From contig NC_051108.1 of NCBI RefSeq assembly GCF_901709675.1, forward strand, positions 7,858,631 to 7,922,630: a stretch of DNA of 64,000 nucleotides, given 5' to 3'. This document shows, piece by piece, positions 55,801 to 64,000 of the stretch. The translations under genes and the position numbers were made by a program. Position 1 is the stretch's first letter; each line of letters starts with the position of its first letter. Source of the DNA: Syngnathus acus (taxonomy: Eukaryota > Chordata > Actinopteri > Syngnathiformes > Syngnathidae). Under the pieces are notes generated by a model, which was given only the letters and a program-made list of their open reading frames with translations, had not been told where the DNA came from and ran no database searches.

Positions 55801-58800
55801 AAAAAGCCGCGACCATCGGGGAGGGGAGTCGCTGATGGTGTAGGGGTGCACTTGCCTGTCCTGTTGCCTGGCTTGTGTGCTTCATTGCATATGACGCTGT
55901 GAATGTGTGTGTGATTTATAAAAAAAAAAAAAAAATCCGCGATGCACCGAATCTATCCGCAATATTTGTTCAAAAAAAAAAAATCTGCGATGGAGTGAGG
56001 CCGCGATAGATGAACCGCGAAGTAGCGAGGGATTACTGTACTTCACTTGCAAAATGGACAGTCTGAATAGGAACTGCACCAAACGAAAAAAATTAAGTCC
56101 GCTTTTGGTCCGGACTAAAGGACTTTTCTGGTCTGAACACAGCCTACAAGTATCTGATACTGTACAAATTTGATTCCATAATGCATTCATTATTGCAGCA
56201 CTGAAATCAAATGACTCCAGATTAGGAAATGCAGAACTCAAGTGACATTTAAACTTTTTTTTATCACGGGACACATCATAGTTACGGTTGCCATCATGCA
56301 GGCGGTTAGAACAGTGACTAAAAAGAATACGAATAAAAAAGATGAGCTGCGGCAAATTCTCACAGTGACAATTGAGTAGTGGTTTGGGAATGTCTTTGTC
56401 GGATACACTGGCCTCATATGTGACGTGGTTGTACCCAAAGCTCCTGCAACACAGCGTTTAACCTCATCAAGACATTTCCAGAACCACAAGACGCCACAGA
56501 AATGCAAGTTTGGGCCACTCACCTAACTTGCTGATGACGGGCAGGTGGTCGCCGTGATCTTTTAAATACTTGGCCCGGAAACCGTCCAAGGACACCAGGA
56601 TGAGGGGCGGCCTGGTGAAACTGAGCAAGAGGCAGCAAGACTGATAAGAATTTAAACATGAAAAGATTTTCCGTGAGGTTTGGTCAAATTCCTGTGGAAT
56701 AAAAACATAAGACAGAGTGCGACTTTCCGTTGCATATTAAATTATGTAAACACACTCTGTATAAACTAAACTTCCATTTGCTTCCATTTGAGGTTGATTT
56801 TCTAGATTTGCTAACACACTTCTAGCCAACAAAGTGAGAAAAGCACATCTGGCGCAAGAAAGTGACAACAGGCTGTTTTGCATAATCTTGCTTCAAGATG
56901 TAAAAACACACAGATACACAACATAAGGAAGAAAAACCCCCAACAACCTCATATTCGTTTTTTCCATGTTGCAATGAGTCCTGAGTCATTTGACCAAGTT
57001 TCCACAGAGACAGTCATTTTTTTCAAAACTGACAAAAAAAATCACCAAATGATTCCCGAGCGCGGCACCGCTGCTGCTCACTGCTCCCCTCTCCCCCAGG
57101 GGATGGATTAAAATTACACGGGGATGGGTTAAATGCAGAGGACAAATTTCACCACACCCAGATGTGTGTGTGACGATCATTGGGACTTTAACTTTAACTT
57201 GCAAAACTGAAGGTCACTTTTTCAGAAGACGGAACATCCAGGCAGCGACTAACAATTCTCTTTTGTTTTCCGGAGCCACAAGCTGAGAACGGTCTGCTGA
57301 CAACAATGGTCGCCACTCACCCACCATACATGTGGGTGTCACCAGTCAATGGTTATTATTATTGACAGAACAACAACATGACTAAACTACTTTAGATAAG
57401 AATAAGGGGTCTGGTGTGATCTAAGAGCAACAAGCTCAAATTGGAATACAGCAGTGCCTTGTGATACAAGTTTAGTTTGTTCTGTGACTATAAACATAAC
57501 TCAAAACAATAAATACTATATAAATAAATAATAATAAAGGTATTTAAATATTTTTTTCCCATTGAAATGAATGGAAATGCCAGAAAAACAGTTTGGTGTT
57601 ATGATTAATTCAGCAGCTCCTTCTGGTGCCATGCAGACATTATATTGTCTTTCTACCTGTGTTGCTGCACCTTTGTGTGAACTTCAACTGTGAGTAGCAT
57701 TAAACAGCTTGAGGCCTGTTTTTTTTATTTTATTTTTTTATTTTGGTTGAAAACCTGCCTGCCGAACTATGACTTATTGTGAAGTGAGTTGAATTTACCG
57801 CCAACATATCTGGAGAAACTTGTGAGGTCACTTGTATCTCAAGGCAACAATGTGTTATATAAATTGATGGATATGGGTATATATTAAATGACAAAATCAA
57901 AGTGCTACCTTGGTGGACACTGTGGCTGCTCACTTCCCACAGGGACGTCCATCTGCAGCCAGTTCACACCATTGTCTGGGGAAAAGAAGGGTCACACTAA
58001 ATTCCAGCAAACCGATGCAACGTCCAAGAACTCAATATTAACTGTAAACGTAAAGAGTTGTAAATCAATACCAAATCTATTCAGTTGACCTTTTATGGCA
58101 TTTTTATCTTATCTATTGATTTGTTGTTATTAAACAGGAAAACTCCTTATGTAGAAAACCTTTATCATTACTGCCAACAAGTATTAAAATCTTGCGCAAC
58201 CACTCCTGGGCTGATTTCTATCGGGTTTTTTTTGTTTGTTTTTTTACTAACCTTTGCTTGATAGCTCTACCTCCTTTGCTCAGATATCAATGAGCATGTT
58301 TTATCAGAGTTGGACAAGATCCAAGAAAGATGCACTCTTGCCAAAATATGACTGTGGTGAAGTCAAATTTGTTCCATATGCTTTCCACGCAACACTAAAT
58401 GTGGAAATATAGAGTCAGTAAATACATACGGCTCGGGTGGTGGCGCAAGTGTTTGCCCCACCCAGCCAGGACGACGACAGCTGCAAACAGCTGAGCTCAG
58501 TGAGGCTCGCGTGGACATGTGTCAGGAGATTTGGATCGGAACCTTTTACACAACAGTTCTTCTCGAACCAAAACACGGCAAAACTGCCACAATCTAATTT
58601 GGAAATGTTTACGACACACTGCCACAAAGTGACAAATGTCTGAACTGTCTGCTATGGTAATGTGACCCTCCCTTTTGTGGTGCACAGCGGGTTTTGTTAA
58701 ACAAGGGGACTTTCTAGGAGAAAGACAAAACCCCAAAGGGTCCGTCCCATTTCTAATTTGAATAACCTATCGGATGCTTCAGATTCCTGACATTGATTGT

Positions 58801-61346
58801 AACACATGCAAGAGGTAATTTTTCGAAACACACTCAAAAAAGAGGTCACAGGCGTGGTATAAAGTGGAAATTATCTTGAGTTTTGACCAATGTACAAACA
58901 TACCGTCAACGGGACGTTGGTACGCCAATATCAGCGCAAGGAGGAGGATGAGTAAGCAGACAAAGACAACCTGCAAGAGAAAAAAAAAAACTTGAATTCA
59001 GACACAAAATGGAGATTAGTTGAATTTTGGGCCCTATTATCATAGACCACCTTATTTACTCAAGATTTGTCTTCACTGAGTATTTAATGTCCTCATCGAA
59101 GCCAACATTTAAGAAAATAATAGCCATCAGTTATTTAATTTAGAGTTTCTAATCAATGCCCTCTTTTCCCACAAACGATTTTCACTTTTGGTCTCCTGTA
59201 ATCTTCCTTAGATGGCTGGCTGCAAGCGGGGGTGGGGCTTTATAATTAGAGGGGATTTTCACAGATCAGTTTATAGAGTCAGAGAGGGTCCTCAAGGTTT
59301 GTCATCGCTGCGCTGTGCACCACATCAGGCCTGCCGAGGTTCTTGTGGAGGAAAGCTAGTTGGAAAGAACAAACAGAAGCATCGGCCATCTAGTCATTTT
59401 TGTTTATTTTTCCAGTTATTGCATCAATTAATTTAGACTACTCGCGTAATTTTTGTCAGTTCCAAAATCATGTTGAGTCCAACATAATCACATTTAGTGT
59501 TCAGTTGATGGTCTTTGAGAATAAATCAGCCACTAGAGAACTATTTTGAGCTAGCTGGAATTCCGCGATAGGTATGAAAATATGCTGCGGTCACGCTGTC
59601 TGCCTGCGTGTTGCGAGTTTTACAGCTGTATAGTGTATAATGAAGAGCGTGAGGTGGCTCCTCGGGAATGCCCTTTAGCCCTCTTTGTCTGGCAAAGTAA
59701 ACAGGCTGCCTACACTTTGGACCACATTTTTCAGGTCGTCTGGGCATTTGGTGGGATTAAATTGTCAAAGTGGGCAGTTGGAAAGACACAGATGTGATCT
59801 AAAGAAACAATATGAGCTTATTTTAGTTTGAAAGTCATTGCATTGCTATGAAAAGGACAAGTGAGACATTTTGAAGTCAACATACTGAGCTCCTCCTACG
59901 TACCACTCTGAGGTAAAAACAAATAGTCAACATGCAGTTATAGTACGACATGTTTGTACAAGCTAGCGGAATAGAGAAGAAAAAAAGGATTTCTTACAAC
60001 CATTATGTTAGCCTACTTTTGATACGAGTCTTCAATTTTTTTTTTTTTTGCAAGCTCAGTGCAGTTTAACAAGGACCAGTGTTAGAATTACTAACAGATG
60101 CATGGTGGCTGTTACGTACTGGAGGAAGGAGCACATTGTAGTCTGACGTTTGCACACATATGTCTCCCATTAAAACTGTCCGGTGCCATTTTGTTGCATT
60201 TAGCTTGGGAAACATTGCAAATGTGAAGAAAATGTAGAATGCACAATTTAACATACTATTTGAATTACATTGGCAGATTGTATACAGTCAAAGCCAGCAA
60301 TGTAGAGTTGCTCTTTAAAACATAAACAAGACTGTGTTTACAATACAAACGGTTTATCCAAAACCTTGCTTGCCTTCCAGATTTAGCCTGCCCACAAATA
60401 TTTATGAGTTAGCTTCATTCCAGTAAGAGTAAACAAATGCTGCTATTTATAAAAGTTCCAAAGATGAAAATCAAATGTCCAAACATAAAACTCAGTCAGA
60501 CAAGATTACAAGTGTGGTCTATTGTGCTTCCTTTTACTGCAGACACACAAAAAGTCATTAAAAAAAGGCTTTCTTTCACTTGAAACTTTACTCTTTGGTA
60601 TTCTGACCTACCTTTCACCAGCAGCTGGAAAAAGACCCTCACCACTCACCCACACAAGCCCCTTTGACCCTCTCCAGCAGAGTGGGTGGGGGTGGGGGCA
60701 CTCCTGTCTGCTCAGCTCTGTCTCTTGGCATCAGGGTGAAAACATTTGGTTTCCATGTTCACACACTCACACACAGTTTAAACCATGGTGACAAACGTGT
60801 TTGTTTTTGCAGCTATAATGATGATATTTTGCAAGCTGTAGTCTTTTTCATTCAAATTTAGCATGTTGCACGTTTGGAAGACTTTTGGATGTTTTTTAGA
60901 CATGGCACTAGAAAACACAATCGCTACAAATAGCTCAAGCCAACAAACCCTCCAAAAAATTAACAAGGTCTTGGATGGGGAATATCTATTACGTCATTAC
61001 AATTAACGCTCCTGGTTCACCCTCCTCCATTATGCTGCTGTCCTAATAGGACCCAAGACCTCAGTGTATCAATATCTCAACCACAATTGACTTTAAACTC
61101 TTTGAAAAAGTGAATAATGAGGACATATATTCCAATTTTAAATGTACAGTGGTGCGTAGAAGTAAATTTTCAAAGAAGGCAGTGCAAAAAGGAATGGCCA
61201 GTGCGCGTATAGTGTGCAAAACATACCACACAGATAATCTTACAACGCCTGCTTTTCCTCTGCGGCGTCTGCCTCTGACTTTCCGGTTCCGTCGTGACAA
61301 ACGGGGACGCTGTCTGGTCCTCTCCCTGCTTGTACGCTCCTTCCAT
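40842..61346 (-). CDS. enpp1: Ectonucleotide pyrophosphatase/phosphodiesterase, ENPP1/ENPP3 type, lacking SMB domains
   Basis: Type II membrane ecto-enzyme hydrolysing extracellular nucleotides (ATP to AMP plus pyrophosphate in ENPP1). Minus-strand exons: 61346-61227, 58970-58904, 57975-57909, 56620-56523, 56443-56364, 50515-50396, 47783-47674, 47582-47517, 47411-47339, 46274-46166, 46039-45908, 45820-45789, 45658-45531, 45442-45373, 45075-44988, 44914-44727, 44649-44616, 44141-43981, 42431-42311, 41875-41801, 41418-41286, 41220-41076, 40994-40842. All phases join: 789 residues. The start has a good Kozak GCCATGG. A cytosolic tail with RKSRRCK precedes one TM segment (about 37-57). Catalytic core: SLDGFR (D97), PTKTFPNH (nucleophile T135), EEPDSSGH (D255, H259), SDHGM (D302, H303), GFHGSDN (H414). 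The nuclease-like domain keeps a Ca-loop-like DDDYDGKVD. Core identity looks closer to ENPP1 than ENPP3, but the paralogue is not proven. Confidence 0.92.
42432..43560. other. enpp intron, mostly unrecognised
   Basis: AT-rich intron between two nuclease-like-domain exons; no exon-like frame with ENPP similarity and no named repeat until the SINE at 43561. Confidence 0.5.
43561..43878 (-). mobile_element. tRNA-derived SINE family 1, full-length, antisense
   Basis: The reverse complement of the 5458-5793 copy: the head with TGGTAGAGTGTCCGCC and GGTTCAAACCCTGG lies at the right, and an ACTTTAACTTTAAC tail replaces poly(A) at the left (43561-43585). It lies in an enpp intron in the sense direction of the gene. 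Confidence 0.85.
46437..47197 (-). mobile_element. TIR DNA element, family B, inverted copy
   Basis: Ends CCGTATTTTCCGCCCTAAAA and CCAAATACGG are flanked by TA. Segments match 3547-4981 in reverse: GTTTAGTACGACTAGTAAA-type, ATATGGAAGGGAAACATAGG and GAGAAACGCGATTGTTTACA. It has about two internal units versus about three in the other copy and lacks the hAT insertion, ending TTGGCTAGTGGATGCATACC at the corresponding site. Confidence 0.78.
47883..48662 (-). mobile_element. Tigger/pogo element nested in Tc1
   Basis: Ends CAGTGGAGCCTCGGTTTTCG and CGAAAACCGAGGCTCCACTG are inverted; TA duplications at 47881-47882 and 48663-48664. On the minus strand, about 48250-48470 encodes a CENP-B/pogo-like N-terminal DNA-binding region ([20 protein letters not shown], then [14 protein letters not shown]). 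The DDE domain is absent, so the copy is an internally deleted derivative. Confidence 0.9.
48857..48995 (+). mobile_element. SINE-like interspersed repeat nested in Tc1
   Basis: AGTCAAGTCAAGTTTATTTG, then TATAGCCCTAAATCACAAGC and GGCTTCACATAGACAAAAG, followed by AAAAGGGCAAGGAAAAACTC. This sequence type is familiar in teleost introns; its exact class is not assigned. It interrupts the 5' non-coding part of the Tc1 element. Confidence 0.6.
49139..50146 (+). pseudogene. Tc1-type transposase, broken
   Basis: ATG at 49139 starts [12 protein letters not shown], followed by an in-frame TAG, then an HTH part ([20 protein letters not shown]) and a frame break near 49295-49355. From 49313 a long open frame of 277 residues carries the catalytic domain: LWSDESTFQ (first D), [11 protein letters not shown] (second D) and LSHIENVW (E), the DD34E triad of Tc1. 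The catalytic part is intact, but the N-terminal DNA-binding part is separated by a stop and a frameshift, so no full enzyme is made. Confidence 0.88.
50996..54052 (-). mobile_element. Rex3/RTE-like LINE with uninterrupted endonuclease-reverse transcriptase frame
   Basis: One open frame of about 1000 residues runs on the minus strand from the 5' junction to the stop at 51042. An AP-like endonuclease comes first ([28 protein letters not shown]). The reverse transcriptase follows ([34 protein letters not shown] with catalytic DD), and then a C-terminal region ([17 protein letters not shown]). The very short 3' UTR ends in (GGAT)n at 50996-51030 on the minus strand. A perfect 13-bp duplication GCAAACGAATCCT flanks it (50983-50995 and 54053-54065). 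No stop codon or frameshift is seen, but no convincing initiating ATG lies at the 5' end, so slight 5' truncation is possible. Confidence 0.93.
54324..56038. mobile_element. Tigger-like element (CAGTAATCCCTCG ends) with internal repeats
   Basis: Ends CAGTAATCCCTCGTTTATCG and CGAAGTAGCGAGGGATTACTG are inverted and flanked by TA (54322-54323, 56039-56040), the signature of pogo/Tigger elements. The interior contains repeated TATTGTATTTTTAAACACT-like blocks and GC-richer blocks with CCCAGCGCGAG recurring near 54876, 55017 and 55476. No transposase domain is recognised. Confidence 0.75.
57041..57200 (+). mobile_element. tRNA-derived SINE family 1, 5'-truncated
   Basis: ATCACCAAATGATTCCCGAG to TGATCATTGGGACTTTAAC-type end; lacks the tRNA head and ends in (ACTTTA)n. 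Confidence 0.8.
58971..61226. other. enpp intron 1
   Basis: 2.3-kb intron between the cytosolic-tail exon and the transmembrane exon. No exon-like frame or named repeat recognised. Confidence 0.5.
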
Positions 61347-63862
61347 GGCGCTCGGCTGTTCAACACACAGGCGCGCTCCAAAACGAGTTGCAGACAGACT
61401 GACTACCAGTGTGTGTCCAAAAAGGATGTTTAAAAAAAGTCAGTGCGGATGTGGCCCTGGGTGTGAACGTAGCGCCGCCTTATGATTGTTTTGACGAATG
61501 CAAACTTTTTAAAAGTTGAGGGGAGACGCGCAACGTGGGAAGTTCCACTATTTGCACGATGGATAAGAAAAGCGTGTTGTCACGCATAAAGTCGCCTTAA
61601 TTTGGAGTTTCAAACCTGTGCATTTCTTTTGCTCGCACGAGCAGCTGACATGAACTAAAGGATATCTGAGGCTTGGTCGCTCTCTTGCGGATATACGGGA
61701 GTACTGCGACCCGTTGATTCCAGATGTAATAATTCCAAGGTCAAATCTCGTTTTAATGTTGCATTACATTACACACATACCTTTGTGGAAAAGGTCATTT
61801 GGTCAAGGCGTGCTAAAAGATTTTTATCTAATGGTCAATGAAAATGCTATTCGTTTTTATGACAAACATCACAGTAACACCAGGCCTAATTATATATTTG
61901 TATATAATTTGTACATTTCTTCATCCTACCTGGAATAAAACTAATCACAAGATGGCAGTGTTACCTCGTTGTTAAGCATGATACGACATTAATTTCCCAC
62001 TCCATCCGAGTTTCCGCAATGATAAAAGAAGCTCAGTGAGAACGCATTACAGTGACGTCAACAGCTGATACGTTTCACTCAAGTTCCCTTCACATCCAAC
62101 CGCGTCACATGATAACGCGATAATGTGCTGGAATTCCTGATCTTTGATCACGGCCTTTTTGACTTAATACCCTGGTCATCTGCTCTGTTGTTGTCACAAT
62201 GTGTGCGTGCGTGTGCGTGCGTGTGCGTGTGTGTGTGTGTGTGTTGGGGAGACACACCACTGTTTGGCGCGTACATAAGCAGTGTTCCCCTCACAGCTGT
62301 CAACTAGCCTAGCCAAGCAACATATGACATGTGGATGCTACACATACGCCACTTACTGTTCTTGTGTCGTGCTCTTCCCACAAAATGTTTGCCTCTTCTG
62401 CTTCATTTGATCAACATCTGAGAAAACCAAATTATGAAACCTTGAGTCATTAAAGATGATTAGTGGACCCTGACTGAGCCCTGACTTTTAAATAATGCAC
62501 TTGCAAGAGCAGCCGATAGGTCTGCTTAAAGAATTCATCAGCTGACAGTTATAGTCAGCTCCCCTGCATCCCCATGAGGTTCAGTGTAGTCACTAGTAAA
62601 TCTGCAATGAATTATTCAATCGACGTGTCACAATCCTCAGCACGCTGTATTGAAAGCTTCTGTCAGCTTTGGATTGAGACCACTCGGGTGTCACGGCGCT
62701 TCTATTTGCTTCTGTTGTTATCTTCAAAGAATCGTTTCCATATAAACTTTTCTACAACCATAACAGAAATCTAAATTTGCCTGTGGAAGAATCTGTGATG
62801 ATTCACCAAGCCAGGCCAAGTCGCTTTTGGATAGAGATAGTGTAATGCCCTCCAGATATAAAGAGCTGCAATAAAACTATATGAGTCTGCTAATATAGTA
62901 AACATTATTTTATACACAGTCTGGTCTCGAGCAGCTGATAGTTGTTAAACTCGGGTCTAGTAATTCCAAAGTTCCCCAAGGCAGTGGTAACAATATCGAT
63001 TTTTCAGGTGCCATACCAGAATTTTTTTTTTTTTCAAACGCAAGTCCCTCTACTAAAGTACAGAGCACTGCAAGTATAAACATTCCTGAAAGTGAGAGTG
63101 CTTAGCATGCCGCCATGTCCACGCAAGCGGGACACACACGTGCAGGCTGGAGGCTTCCAAGATCTCTTAACAAATGTATACATGCTGTGTAAAATTGTAA
63201 ATGTATCCATGCAGGAGTTATGGGCTGTGTCTGTGGTTGCAAACACACAGTGAGCAGATATATGATGTCTCATGAGGCCTGCCAGCTCACAGTCATCCAC
63301 TTTTTATTATTTTTTTTAAACCAGGCTACTCTGTTCTATTTGGAAAAAGGCTCATGCAGTGACTCCGATGGCCTCGGCTATTGCTGCTGATGTGACAATC
63401 AACACTGAACTGTATCTAAAAATCCCCCAGGGCCCCCAAGGAGTGCAACAGACAAGTTACCAAAGTTTTTTTTTAAGCAGTTTTACATTGGGACATTTTC
63501 CAAGTTAATTGATGCCTCATAGCCAGTAAATGGGTGACCTTGATGAATATTTCAGGATTTATAAAGTACCTCATTAGCACAGCATTAGAAATGTTTATAT
63601 TTATGGATTTGGAATGATGAACTATCAATCCATATATGTGTTAAAAGTGTAATTCAGGAGAATTAAATTTATATGAACAAATGAGTTCATTTCATGAGTT
63701 CAAGTTTTTTTTTTTGGGGGGGGGGTTGCCCAGAGGTGAGCTGTTTAGCAGCCACATGCGCGTCTTTTCAAACATTCCAAATGAGCTCCGTGATTATCTG
63801 CCACAGTGCAGGTGTACCTGGCTCATCGGGGTGCCAATAAACAAGGCTAATAAGCAGAATTA
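61347..63862. other. enpp upstream region
   Basis: About 150 bp beyond the start codon is relatively GC-rich and probably contains promoter and 5' UTR; beyond that, DNA is AT-rich with no recognised gene. Contains the GT microsatellite at 62195-62242. Confidence 0.45.
62195..62242. repeat. (GT)n/(GC) microsatellite
   Basis: GTGTGCGTGCGTGTGCGTGC-type run followed by pure GT. Confidence 0.95.
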
Positions 63863-64000
63863 CCGTTTTTTCCCATGTATAATGCGCAAAATTTAACTAA
63901 TTTATTGTCCTAAAATCCGGGGTGCGCATTATACATGGGAACAATCTTTTTTAAATTTTTTTTTTTTTTTTTAATTAATTAATTAATTTATTTATTTTTT
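63863..64000 (+). mobile_element. TIR DNA element, family A, 5' end cut by window edge
   Basis: Starts CCGTTTTTTCCCATGTATAA next to TA and matches 2277-2370 closely (AATGCGCAAAATTTAACTAA, CTAAAATCCGGGGTGCGCAT), ending in a T-rich run at the window end. Confidence 0.8.

Larger units (their letters stand above)
50888..56146. mobile_element. TIR element (GGGTGTATTCAGACC ends) hosting two later insertions
   Basis: The left end GGGTGTATTCAGACCTGACT and the reverse complement of the right end (AGGCTGTGTTCAGACCAG) are inverted imperfect repeats. Subterminal GGTCCGGACC motifs occur at 50951-50960 and near 56107. Removing the LINE (50996-54052) and the Tigger-like element (54324-56038) leaves about 0.5 kb of original element. 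Superfamily not identified. Confidence 0.65.

Noticed and set aside
58434-58560. Possible extra enpp exon with a GTATGT donor, considered as an SMB domain
   Set aside because: The three minus-strand frames lack the eight-cysteine SMB pattern and the neighbouring CC pair, and the flanking exons already join in phase without it.
61061-61226. Continuation of the enpp first-exon frame region as a 106-residue Arg-rich protein
   Set aside because: It is in a different frame from the real first exon (61346-61227) and reads through the GTATGT donor.

Overview
The window is vertebrate nuclear DNA, almost certainly from a ray-finned (teleost) fish. Genes are split into many small exons with GT/AG introns. 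The protein-coding order TAGAP - RSPH3 - EZR - SYTL3 matches the block known on human chromosome 6q25. The repeats are also typical of teleosts: L2 and Rex3/RTE-like LINEs, tRNA-derived SINEs, Tc1/mariner, pogo/Tigger and hAT elements. Species cannot be named from the sequence.

Layout. 1-1.4 kb holds the 3' part of an L2-type LINE. 1.8-16.7 kb (+) is tagap, a Rho GTPase-activating protein gene with 15 recognised exons; its 9.2-kb intron is packed with nested DNA transposons and an unusual array of short hairpins. 18.7-21.2 kb is a composite repeat with two hAT insertions. 21.6-25.1 kb (+) is rsph3 (radial spoke head 3, cilia), 8 exons. 26.0-34.9 kb (+) is ezr (ezrin), 13 exons. 36.8-39.1 kb (-) is sytl3 (synaptotagmin-like 3), tail-to-tail with ezr and ending after its first C2 domain. 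40.8-61.3 kb (-) is a 23-exon ENPP1/3-type ectonucleotide pyrophosphatase/phosphodiesterase gene. All 23 exons join in frame to a 789-residue protein whose two somatomedin-B domains are missing. Its largest intron carries a Tc1 element hosting a Tigger element nearby, and a TIR element hosting an uninterrupted Rex3/RTE-like LINE plus a second Tigger-like element. The last 2.6 kb is non-coding and ends in a TIR element cut by the window edge.

The genes are neighbours by conserved synteny rather than an operon: tagap acts in Rho signalling, rsph3 in the axoneme, ezr in linking cortical actin to membrane, sytl3 in Rab27-dependent vesicle docking and enpp in extracellular nucleotide hydrolysis. 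Most notable for follow-up: the SMB-less ENPP; ezrin with a long Met/Pro/Gln/Thr repeat in place of its usual linker; a C2B-less sytl3; a PH-domain-containing tagap; a hairpin array with compensatory stem changes; and three TIR families that share a common terminal pattern. Exon boundaries were set by hand from splice signals, phase continuity and recalled homologues; no alignment was run.
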